From contig NZ_CP026115.2 in the NCBI RefSeq assembly GCF_009883635.2, positions 3,968,001 through 4,032,000 of the forward strand: a stretch of DNA of 64,000 nt, read 5' to 3'. Each line of letters opens with the position of its first letter. Position 1 is the first letter of the stretch. Positions 19,075-26,396 of this stretch are shown here, piece after piece. This DNA comes from Pseudomonas putida (GTDB lineage Bacteria > Pseudomonadota > Gammaproteobacteria > Pseudomonadales > Pseudomonadaceae). The translations under genes and the position numbers were made by a program. The notes beneath the pieces are model-generated. The model was not told where the DNA came from. It was given only the letters and a program-made list of their open reading frames with translations, and did no database searches.

Positions 19075-19088
19075 CGGGTATATACCCG
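19075..19088 (+). promoter_or_regulatory. MarR operator O2 (perfect palindrome)
   Basis: CGGGTATATACCCG is a perfect 14-base palindrome located 32 bases before the MFS start codon, between the marR-type gene and the transporter. It matches the site at 18634-18647 at 13 of 14 positions. Confidence 0.65.
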
Positions 19089-19120
19089 TACAACCTTGCG
19101 ATGTGCTGGAGATAACGACA

Positions 19121-20323
19121 ATGACTTCGGTTTGGCGAACCAGCGGGTGGGTACTTGTGGGGGCAGCGTTGATCCTGGCGCTGTCCCTGGGTGTGCGGCA
19201 CGGTTTTGGGCTGTTCCTGGCGCCGATGAGCGCCGACTTTGGCTGGGGGCGTGAAGTGTTCGCCTTTGCCATCGCCCTGCAGAACCTGATCTGGGGCCTG
19301 GCACAACCGTTTGCCGGTGCGCTGGCCGATCGCCTCGGTGCGGCGCGGGTGGTAATCATTGGTGGCATTCTCTATGCCGCTGGCCTGCTGTTGATGAGCA
19401 CCGCCGATTCGGCCTGGTCGCTGTCGCTCAGTGCTGGCCTGTTGATCGGTATCGGCCTGTCTGGCACCTCGTTTTCGGTGATCCTCGGTGTGGTCGGCCG
19501 CGCCGTGCCGGCAGAGAAACGCAGCATGGCCATGGGCATCGCCAGCGCTGCCGGTTCCTTCGGCCAGTTCGCCATGCTCCCTGGTACCCTTGGCCTGATC
19601 GAATGGCTGGGCTGGTCGTCGGCGCTGTTGGTGCTTGGCTTGCTGGTGGCGTTGATCGTGCCCTTTGTCGGTCTTCTGCGTGACCGCCCGCTGCCCAGTC
19701 AGGGTGCGGAGCAGACGTTGGGCGAGGCCTTGCGCGAGGCGTGCTCGCACTCCGGGTTCTGGCTGCTTGCCCTGGGCTTCTTCGTCTGTGGCTTTCAAGT
19801 GGTCTTCATTGGCGTGCACCTGCCTGCCTACCTGGTTGATCAGCACCTGCCAGCGACTACCGGCACCACGGTGCTGGCGCTGGTCGGGTTGTTCAACATC
19901 GTCGGTACCTACACAGCCGGCTGGCTGGGTGGGCGCATGTCCAAGCCGCGTCTGCTCACCGCGTTGTATTTGCTGCGTGCGGTGGTGATTGCGCTGTTCC
20001 TGTGGCTGCCGGTGACTCAGGTGAGTGCCTACCTGTTCGGTATTGCCATGGGGCTGCTGTGGCTTTCCACCGTGCCTTTGACCAATGGCACCGTGGCCAC
20101 GGTCTTCGGCGTGCGCAACCTGTCGATGCTCGGCGGCATCGTCTTCCTGTTCCACCAGTTGGGCGCCTTCCTGGGTGGCTGGCTGGGTGGCGTGGTGTAC
20201 GACCAGACCGGCAACTATGACCTGGTCTGGCAGATTTCGATTCTGCTCAGCGTGCTGGCTGCCGCGCTCAATTGGCCGGTACGTGAAAGGCCGGTTGCCC
20301 GCTTGCAGGTGCAGGCGGCATGA
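19121..20323 (+). CDS. MFS transporter (putative drug or metabolite efflux)
   Basis: A 400-residue protein with twelve predicted membrane segments. The inter-helix DRLGAARVV motif after helix 2 and the GRMSKPRLL loop after helix 7 mark the major facilitator superfamily; the profile resembles monocarboxylate/oxalate-type permeases (YbfB-like). The ATG at 19121 is preferred to a GTG at 19103 because CTGGAGA lies upstream of it. It is under the divergent-type palindrome described at 19075 and overlaps a 42-residue membrane peptide gene by four bases. Confidence 0.82.
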   Translation: MTSVWRTSGWVLVGAALILALSLGVRHGFGLFLAPMSADFGWGREVFAFAIALQNLIWGLAQPFAGALADRLGAARVVIIGGILYAAGLLLMSTADSAWSLSLSAGLLIGIGLSGTSFSVILGVVGRAVPAEKRSMAMGIASAAGSFGQFAMLPGTLGLIEWLGWSSALLVLGLLVALIVPFVGLLRDRPLPSQGAEQTLGEALREACSHSGFWLLALGFFVCGFQVVFIGVHLPAYLVDQHLPATTGTTVLALVGLFNIVGTYTAGWLGGRMSKPRLLTALYLLRAVVIALFLWLPVTQVSAYLFGIAMGLLWLSTVPLTNGTVATVFGVRNLSMLGGIVFLFHQLGAFLGGWLGGVVYDQTGNYDLVWQISILLSVLAAALNWPVRERPVARLQVQAA

Positions 20324-20448
20324 ACCGCTACCTGGCCCGTGGGCTGGTGCTGGCAGCTGCGGCATTGTTGCTGGTGCTGGTGCTGGCGTGGTGGGGATGG
20401 CAGCGGGGTGGGTTGCCGTTGATGCAACTGGGCATGGGTGTTTGTTAA
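20320..20448 (+). CDS. 42-residue single-span membrane peptide coupled to the MFS gene
   Basis: Starts in an ATGA overlap with the transporter stop and encodes MNRYLARG followed by about 20 hydrophobic residues rich in Leu, Val and Ala and ending WWGWQRGG. The basic N-terminus and single helix suggest a small inner-membrane protein, perhaps a partner or stabiliser of the transporter. Evidence is the overlap, the hydrophobic composition and a clean stop; no family is recognised. Confidence 0.6.
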   Translation: MNRYLARGLVLAAAALLLVLVLAWWGWQRGGLPLMQLGMGVC

Positions 20449-20491
20449 GCGCTACCCTGCAAGTTCGAGGAGAGTCTTGCCGGAGGAATGA

Positions 20492-21046
20492 ATGATGCGT
20501 GCCCATTGGTTGACGATGCCGTTGCTGGCGCTGCTGGCTGCCAGTTCCAGCTGGGCTGCCGATTGCCCGGCGCTGTTGCAGGGTAGCTTGCCTGAATTGC
20601 GAGGCAAGGAGCAGGTCGACCTGTGCCAACGCTTCGGCGGCAAGCCGTTAGTGGTGGTCAACACGGCCAGCTATTGCGGTTTTGCGCCGCAGTTCGAGGG
20701 GCTGGAGTCGACATACAAGGAGTATCACGAGCAAGGTCTGGAAATGCTGGGCGTGCCGTCCAACGACTTCAAGCAGGAAGATGCCGACAGCGAGAAGACG
20801 GCCAAGGTCTGTTACGCCAACTACGGTGTGACCTTCACCATGACCAAGACCCAGGCGGTTCGCGGCAAGGATGCGATACCGCTGTTTGCCGAGCTGGCGA
20901 GCCAGAGCAGTGCGCCGAAGTGGAATTTCTACAAGTACGTGGTGGATCGTCAGGGCAAGGTGATCGGCAACTTCTCGAGCCTGACCAAACCCGATGATCC
21001 CGCCTTTAGGGCCGCGATCGAGAAGGCGATAGCTTCGCATCCGTAG
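20492..21046 (+). CDS. periplasmic glutathione peroxidase family protein
   Basis: A 184-residue protein with a signal peptide ending at about SWAA. The peroxidatic Cys62 lies in [16 protein letters not shown] and the WNFYKYVVD motif near residue 145 carries the catalytic Trp/Asn. Bacterial members usually use thioredoxin rather than glutathione. A further Cys pair (C25, C45) at the mature N-terminus may form a disulfide. Two adjacent ATGs (20492, 20495) are both possible starts. Confidence 0.88.
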   Translation: MMRAHWLTMPLLALLAASSSWAADCPALLQGSLPELRGKEQVDLCQRFGGKPLVVVNTASYCGFAPQFEGLESTYKEYHEQGLEMLGVPSNDFKQEDADSEKTAKVCYANYGVTFTMTKTQAVRGKDAIPLFAELASQSSAPKWNFYKYVVDRQGKVIGNFSSLTKPDDPAFRAAIEKAIASHP

Positions 21047-21061
21047 TGCAAGCGGATTACC

Positions 21062-21322
21062 GCTTTTGCTCTGCTTTTGCTTTGCTTTTAAGCGCGCGGT
21101 AGTCCAGGCGACACAGAGTGCGACTTCAGGAGGCCGAACGCTCCGGCCTTGCTCCCGGGAGGACCGCGCTGAACGGCCCATCCTGGGCCGCAGCGCTTGA
21201 CGGGCATCCATGCCCGTCAACTCCCTCCGCAAGACCTGCGCTCGGCCTCCTGAAGTCGCATTCGGCGTTTGCTGAGCTATAGCGCGCTCAGAAGCAAAAG
21301 CAAAGGCAAAAGCAAAAGCTAG
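21062..21322. repeat. about 260-base nested inverted repeat (cruciform element)
   Basis: Outer arms are runs of GCTTTT/AAAAGC units (21062-21090 and about 21291-21321). Inside them CGACTTCAGGAGGCCGAACG (21121-21140) pairs with 21239-21258 at 19 of 20 positions. At the centre TTGACGGGCA (21197-21206) pairs with TGCCCGTCAA (21211-21220), and GGCCCA/TGGGCC forms another small stem. No coding frame is credible. It separates the peroxidase gene from the convergent DUF2798 gene and may act as a bidirectional terminator, a structured RNA or a non-autonomous repeat. Confidence 0.75.
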
Positions 21323-21326
21323 GCGG

Positions 21327-21587
21327 TTAGTGTGGATGCACCGTCATCGCCACCAGCTTCAGCACCACCGGCCTTACCATCAGCACGCACACGAATGCCA
21401 CGGGCATCGCCAATTGGTAAGCCTTCAGCACATTGCTCAGGTACTCCGGATTTACCCCGGCATTCGCCGCGGTGATCACGAAGCACATCAGTAGCGCCAT
21501 GATCGACGACATGTAGAGCGCGAATACGTACGGCGTAGCGCTCGGGCGTAATTTGCGTCGGCTGCGCGCGTGGGACAGATTGCTCAT
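21327..21587 (-). CDS. DUF2798 domain small membrane protein
   Basis: An 86-residue protein with two membrane helices (about 30-52 and 60-82) matching the DUF2798 pattern of paired transmembrane segments. The ATG at 21587 has a strong GAAGGAGAT ribosome site 5 bases upstream; an upstream extension to 21626 is rejected for that reason. The N-terminus is basic (RSRRKLR). It is divergent from the LysR gene at 21702, which may regulate it. The function of the family is unknown. Confidence 0.8.
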   Translation of the reverse strand: MSNLSHARSRRKLRPSATPYVFALYMSSIMALLMCFVITAANAGVNPEYLSNVLKAYQLAMPVAFVCVLMVRPVVLKLVAMTVHPH

Positions 21588-21701
21588 GCGATCTCCTTCA
21601 AGTTGACTGAGGCTGCAGGTTAGCAATGCCTCCGGCAGCGGCTGTAGACCCGCTGGATTGAGTTCTTTATAAAGAGATTCTTACGAATCGAAGAGCTTCC
21701 C

Positions 21702-22631
21702 ATGGATCTGCTCAACGCCATCCGCAGCTTCATCAAGGTGGTCGAAGCCGGCAGCATCGCCGCCGGCGCCCGCAACCTCGGCCTCAGCCCGGCGGCGGTC
21801 AGCCAGAACCTGGCGCGGCTGGAAGGGCACCTGCATGTGCGTCTGCTCAGCCGTACCACCCGCAGCATGGCGCTGACGCCTGCCGGTAGCCAGTATTACG
21901 AGCGGGTAAGGCACATCGAGCGCGACCTGGCCCTTGCTGAACAAGCGGTCAGCACACCCGACAGTGAGCCACAAGGGCGGCTGTGCATCGCCTCGACCTC
22001 TGCTTTTGGTCGCCATGTGCTGGCGTCGCTGATCCCGGCCTTCAGCGCCCGCTATCCATTACTTTCGATAGAGTTGATAACGACTGATCGCAAGGTCAAT
22101 CACGCCCGCGAAGATGTTGATGTCAGCCTGCGCATCACCCCGCAACTGGAAGACCAACTGCTGGCGCGGCACATCGCCCGCATCCCATTCATCTGCTGCG
22201 CGTCACCGGGTTACCTCGCCAGTGCCGGTTTGCCGACTACACCCGAGGTGTTGCGGGATCACCGCTGCCTGGTCTTCCGTTATCCGGTGGACGGCCGCTT
22301 CCTGCGTTGGGGCTTTGTACGTGATGGCATGCGTTTCGAGGCGGAATTCGGCACCGTACTGATCAGTGACGACATCGATGCCCTGACCCAGATGGCCCTC
22401 AACGATGGCGGCATCACCCGCTTGGCCGAATTTATCGTCAGGCCGCATCTGGCCTCGGGAACACTGCTGCCGCTGTTCGAATACAGCGACAGCGGCCAGG
22501 CCTATGCCCAGACCGAGCCAATGGATATCTACCTGTGCGTGGCCGATCGCTTTGCCATGACCGCAAAAGTGCGTGCGTTCATGGACTACCTGCGTGAGTC
22601 GTTGGGCGATAGCTGGCAAGTGCAGGCATGA
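21702..22631 (+). CDS. LysR family transcriptional regulator
   Basis: A 309-residue regulator: the N-terminal helix-turn-helix (about 1-60, with GSIAAGARNLGLSPAAVSQNLARLE) and the C-terminal substrate-binding domain (about 90-300). It belongs to the CrgA/YhjC-type branch by its RTTRSMALTPAG segment. It is divergent from the DUF2798 gene across 114 bases, the usual geometry for a LysR regulator and its target. A bidirectional terminator follows. Confidence 0.85.
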   Translation: MDLLNAIRSFIKVVEAGSIAAGARNLGLSPAAVSQNLARLEGHLHVRLLSRTTRSMALTPAGSQYYERVRHIERDLALAEQAVSTPDSEPQGRLCIASTSAFGRHVLASLIPAFSARYPLLSIELITTDRKVNHAREDVDVSLRITPQLEDQLLARHIARIPFICCASPGYLASAGLPTTPEVLRDHRCLVFRYPVDGRFLRWGFVRDGMRFEAEFGTVLISDDIDALTQMALNDGGITRLAEFIVRPHLASGTLLPLFEYSDSGQAYAQTEPMDIYLCVADRFAMTAKVRAFMDYLRESLGDSWQVQA

Positions 22632-22633
22632 AA

Positions 22634-22656
22634 AAACCGCCACGAGGGCGGTTTCT
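22634..22656. terminator. intrinsic bidirectional terminator
   Basis: AAACCGCC and GGGCGGTTT form a hairpin around CACGA, with an A run before and a T-rich tail after. It lies between the converging LysR and FadL genes, immediately after the LysR stop. Confidence 0.8.
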
Positions 22657-22674
22657 TGATGGGGCGGGTACGAA

Positions 22675-23928
22675 TCAGAAACGGTAGGTGAGCGATGCAC
22701 CGATACCGTGAGCGCTGTTCTCGTACTTGGCCTGGTAGCGGCCCTTTGTGGGGCTGGCCAGGTTGACCTTGGTGTCCTCTTCCCACAGGTAGGAGTAGGC
22801 CACGTCGATGGTCATGTCGTCGGTTGGGCTGTAACCGGCACCGATGCTGATTGCCTTGCGATCACCCGTAGGGATGCGCGGCGAGCGGTCGGTGTTGTTG
22901 GTTGGCGACTGGTCGACGGAGAAGCCGGTACGCAGGACCCACTCCTTGTTCACCTTGTAGGACGCGCCGATGGCGTGGGCCCAGGTGTCGTGCCAGTTCT
23001 GCTCTTCGCTGATGGTGCCGAACTGCGCGGACAGTGGTGCCGGGACTTCGTTGTTGACAGTGATATCCTTCAGGCGGCTCCAGCGGGTCCAGGTGCTGCC
23101 TGCATACAGGGTCCAATGGTCGTCCAGCTCGTGGGTGACCGAGAAGTCTACCGACTCAGGCGTCTTGATCTTCAGGGTGGCGTCGAACTTGCTACCGCTG
23201 AAAGGCCCGATCAGGGCGTTGTTGATCTTGGTATTGCCTTCGAGCTTGTAATCGACCATCGAGTGGTATGTCAGGCCGAGGCGGGTGCGATCGGTGGCCT
23301 GAACCAGGATACCGATGTTGTAGCCGACGGCAGTGTCGTCCCCTTTGATCTTCACTTCGCCATCATTGACGCCAGGAGAACGCGGGTTGATGGTGTTCGA
23401 CCCCAGCTCGCCCTTGATCTTGTTGATGGTCGGGCCAAAGCCGATCGACACGACGTCATTGAAGGCGTAGCTGACGGTTGGCTGGAACGTGATGACCTCG
23501 ACGTGGCTCTTCTTGCCCCAATAGCGAGCGGCATCGCCGCTGCCGTAATCGGTAACCAGGCCAAACGGCACGTAAACGCCGAAGCCGACGCTCCAGTGCT
23601 CATCGAGCGGCTTGACGTAGTAGCCCATCGGTACCCCTACCGTTGGCACCATGTCACCGTCGGTTTCCCCTGGCAGCGGGCTGCTACCCGGGCCCGAGAT
23701 GTCGGTCTTGGCAATGACGGCTGCGCCGCCCACGGTCACTTGCTGGCGCTTGAGGCGAGACATACCGGCAGGGTTGCCATACACCGTACTGGCATCATCG
23801 GCAGCGGAAGAACGACCTGCAAAACCGGTACCCATGCCGCTGATGCTTTGTTCGTTGAGGGCGAAGCCCGCAGCAAACAGTTGGCAGGAAGCGAGAGCAA
23901 CGGCTACGCCGAGGGAGGTTTTGAGCAT
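22675..23928 (-). CDS. fadL: FadL/TodX family outer-membrane transport protein
   Basis: A 417-residue beta-barrel porin with a signal peptide ending LFAAG, followed by the hatch segment FALNEQSISGMGTGFAG and NPAGMSRL, the FadL hallmarks. The chain alternates short polar and aromatic strands and ends in Phe (LTYRF), the signal for BAM insertion. It should carry hydrophobic compounds such as long-chain fatty acids across the outer membrane. The start is unusual: the best ribosome site (AAGGAG) serves an ATG at 23939 in another frame, so translation of the start at 23928 may be coupled or mis-assigned. Confidence 0.85.
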   Translation of the reverse strand: MLKTSLGVAVALASCQLFAAGFALNEQSISGMGTGFAGRSSAADDASTVYGNPAGMSRLKRQQVTVGGAAVIAKTDISGPGSSPLPGETDGDMVPTVGVPMGYYVKPLDEHWSVGFGVYVPFGLVTDYGSGDAARYWGKKSHVEVITFQPTVSYAFNDVVSIGFGPTINKIKGELGSNTINPRSPGVNDGEVKIKGDDTAVGYNIGILVQATDRTRLGLTYHSMVDYKLEGNTKINNALIGPFSGSKFDATLKIKTPESVDFSVTHELDDHWTLYAGSTWTRWSRLKDITVNNEVPAPLSAQFGTISEEQNWHDTWAHAIGASYKVNKEWVLRTGFSVDQSPTNNTDRSPRIPTGDRKAISIGAGYSPTDDMTIDVAYSYLWEEDTKVNLASPTKGRYQAKYENSAHGIGASLTYRF

Positions 23929-24085
23929 TGCTTTTTCATTATTAGAAACTCCTTGTGATCTCCGGGGCGAAAAGCTACCAACAATTTACGCGCCGCGCTA
24001 TAGCCTGAATCACAGGAGATAGAGCGGTTTTGTAGGACAATCCGACCAAAATTCCCTTTTTTCCGGTAATGGTGTAGGAAGCGTC

Positions 24086-24568
24086 TTAAGATGCTTGTGG
24101 CAATTTCTGCTCAACGCACAATTGCCAGGCCTGAGTGAAGTCGCGCAGGCGACCTTGAGGGTGGAAAATCTGCCGCCAGATACGTGCCAGGCCAATCAGG
24201 TCATCGGCCGCTGGCAGCGGCGTGGACTGCTCTTCGATGAGCATCCAGGCGATGGCGGTGGAATAGCGCAGGTTCACCGTCAGTTCCAGGTGGGGCCCGC
24301 CGAGGAAGGCGTGCTGGCTGGCCAGCCCGCGTACCAGGCTGGCCAGATCCGGATCACGGGCAAGAAAGTGGTCCCAGACGGCCTGGTGACGGCTTTCGCC
24401 AATGCGGTAGAGGCCGTGGCCACGACGGTCGTGCAAGGCTGAGCCGAGTGCCGACTGGCAGGCCGCGATACCGAGCAGAAGGGCCTCGGCGCTGGCGCAG
24501 TGACGATTCAGATAGACCAACGTTGGTCGGATCACATACTGACACAATTCATTCGCCGCGATACCCAT
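24086..24568 (-). CDS. conserved hypothetical protein
   Basis: A 160-residue, mostly helical protein without a signal peptide or membrane segment. The start at 24568 has GAGGGC upstream. It contains DHFLARDPDLASLVRGL and RRGHGLYRIG but no motif I recognise. It resembles conserved Pseudomonas proteins of unknown function; the coding call rests on its ribosome site, codon pattern and the lack of a competing frame. It is 157 bases upstream of nothing else on its strand but the fadL gene, so it may be monocistronic. Confidence 0.7.
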   Translation of the reverse strand: MGIAANELCQYVIRPTLVYLNRHCASAEALLLGIAACQSALGSALHDRRGHGLYRIGESRHQAVWDHFLARDPDLASLVRGLASQHAFLGGPHLELTVNLRYSTAIAWMLIEEQSTPLPAADDLIGLARIWRQIFHPQGRLRDFTQAWQLCVEQKLPQAS

Positions 24569-24816
24569 GATGCCCTCGAGCAGTAAAGGGCCGACGGGCG
24601 CTGGAGCTTGGCAGCTGTAAATTGGTCAGGCCCGCCGGAAGCGGTAAGGACCGCTCGAGTTGAAGTGTAGTGTGATAATCGTGGTGTAAAGGGCTGTTTT
24701 TAAATCGATTGCTGCCTGCCATTCGGCGCTATATGCCTTGCAGCACTTAAGCCAAGAACGATCAGGCAGCATGTGGCAGGTGCCATTCAGCCTCTGAATA
24801 CCCCGATATTCGCCAC

Positions 24817-25041
24817 TCACGCGGTGAGCGATTGGCGGGTGCGGGCGATCACTGCCTGCAGCGGTTCCGAGCGGCTGTACTGTTCAGGGTACAGGCGTTC
24901 GGTGTGGCAGGCGACGCCGTGTTCGTCCACCAGGGTGAAGCTGAAGTTGCCCTTGCGTGGGGCAGTGATCAGGCACTTCAACGGCGAGAAGGCCTGGGAG
25001 AGGGTGCCAATGGCAGCCTGAATTTGATGATGAGTTTGCAT
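24817..25041 (-). CDS. small hypothetical protein
   Basis: A 74-residue protein starting MQTHHQIQAAIGTLSQ. The start at 25041 was chosen because AGGAACC precedes it; a longer frame upstream to 25263 begins in sequence that does not look coding. The core FSFTLVDEHGVACHTERLYP suggests a small alpha/beta fold. No family is recognised. It is followed on its strand by the gene at 24568 after about 250 bases. Confidence 0.6.
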   Translation of the reverse strand: MQTHHQIQAAIGTLSQAFSPLKCLITAPRKGNFSFTLVDEHGVACHTERLYPEQYSRSEPLQAVIARTRQSLTA

Positions 25042-25996
25042 ATTGTTGGAGGTTCCTGCTTTAAACACGGAAGGTATGATCCGTGCATGATAGAAACGTT
25101 CCAGTGACGCCTTTATTAAGGGACGAACGAACCTGACTGGAACAGGGCAGCCAGAGAGAGCGCAATCAAAGTGTGGGCGCTTGGGCTGACTGGTAGGTAC
25201 TTCAGAAGGCAGGCAGCACGCCGGGGCCAAGGTTCTAGGCCGTCGGGGTGGAATCCTGATCAATCTTCCGGTTGATTCGTGCTTGAACAGCGCTGGGCTG
25301 CCGAGTGAATCATCGAGTGGGCCGGTCCTGGTTTCAGCAGCGATCGTTCGGGAGAGCGAGGGGCTGCAAGGACGCTTCTGGCCAGAATTGACTTTCAGCT
25401 TGGGTACTAACGGTGCGCACCTTACCGAAAAGGTGCGACCTTTGCAAGCCTTGCACGTTTCTTCAGGTGAGCCGCGCAGTATGGCTCGTCTTTCGCCTTA
25501 TGGGAAGAGCGGGCAACTGGCCTGCAACCGGCCTGATGAGCCAATTTCGTGCATCCAAATGCAGGCTTTCGGTGCACTTGTTCACATTCGAGGAGCGACT
25601 TGTAACAGCCCGGAAACAGCGCTGCCCGGGCTCGCCAATGACTTGACTGGCAGCTTAAGTCAATGAAAAAAAACACTAATTTTTGCTGGTGAAAAAATCG
25701 TCAGTTTGACTGTAACCCCCATTTCACGGGGGTTTGCTGGCTCATTGGAGGGGTTGTCCACCGAGTTATCCACAGGAACTGTGGATTGTCCCGAGCGCTT
25801 GCTCTAGGACGGGCGTGCCAGCAAATTAGAGAACTGTCCGACAATCGACAGGCATCAGCCGACCAGCCAGTCATCCACTCGGAAACGTCAAGAAAAAATC
25901 ATCGAAAAAAAATTTCAATCCTCCGGAAATCGACACGTCATGCGCGAAAAAAAGGAGTAGAGTGGCGCGCCTTTCGAGTTGCCATCCCTGTCGGTC
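25042..25996. other. long intergenic region with hairpins and DnaA-box-like sites
   Basis: About 950 bases without a credible gene. The contents I can point to are a hairpin CGCACCTT/AAGGTGCG (25416-25437), a hairpin AACCCCC/GGGGGTT (25714-25734), a consensus DnaA box TTATCCACA at 25766-25774 with an inverted near-match TGTGGATTG at 25780-25788, and an A/T-rich tract at 25895-25930 before the Sel1 gene. Open frames at 25283-25666 (+) and 25422-25676 (-) overlap each other, lack ribosome sites and are not accepted. A small RNA here is possible but not shown. Confidence 0.5.
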
Positions 25997-26356
25997 ATGA
26001 AGTTTCGCGGTAAACCCCTCGCCAGCCCCGCTGTTGCCTCATCAGCCCCCTCGCACAAACGCTTTTCCCTGAAAGTGGCCCTCTGGCTGCTCGACAGCCC
26101 GCGCCTGGGTGAGAAGCAGCAGGTCAAGCACATCGCCGGGCGCCTGCTCAAGCAGCCCGCGCGTGAAGGCGTGGTGGTGGCGCAGAGCCGTTTGGGGCAG
26201 ATGCTCTGTCGCGATTGCGGCAATGCCCGCGACCGGCGCATCGGCCATGAACTGCTGCGCCAGGCGGCGCGGGCCGGGGACCGGCGGGCGCAACTGGAGT
26301 ATGCGCGGCTGTTCCAGGCCGATGCGCCGGAACAGGCGCCCGACCGAGCGGACTGA
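25997..26356 (+). CDS. Sel1-like repeat protein
   Basis: A 119-residue protein. The C-terminal half contains one to two Sel1/TPR-like helical repeats (VAQSRLGQMLCRDC, IGHELLRQAARAGDRRAQLEYARL). The N-terminus is basic and has a short hydrophobic stretch (KVALWLLDS). The start at ATG 25997 is the first Met after the A/T-rich region, though no good ribosome site is seen; a TTG at 25979 is an alternative. It lies 40 bases before rmuC and is probably cotranscribed with it. Confidence 0.7.
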   Translation: MKFRGKPLASPAVASSAPSHKRFSLKVALWLLDSPRLGEKQQVKHIAGRLLKQPAREGVVVAQSRLGQMLCRDCGNARDRRIGHELLRQAARAGDRRAQLEYARLFQADAPEQAPDRAD

Positions 26357-26396
26357 TAAGCTGCTCTCAACTCGCAACAGTGTGATCGGGGTAAGC

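Noticed and set aside
17762..20629. A 955-codon open frame on the minus strand
   Set aside because: It lies antisense to the GH5, MarR and MFS genes, its composition is rich in His, Gln and Arg as expected of a G+C-rich antisense frame, and it has no domain or ribosome site.
25283..25666. A 127-codon frame in the long intergenic region, and an overlapping minus-strand frame 25422-25676
   Set aside because: The plus frame starts at TTG without a ribosome site, and each frame competes with the other; composition does not look like a protein.
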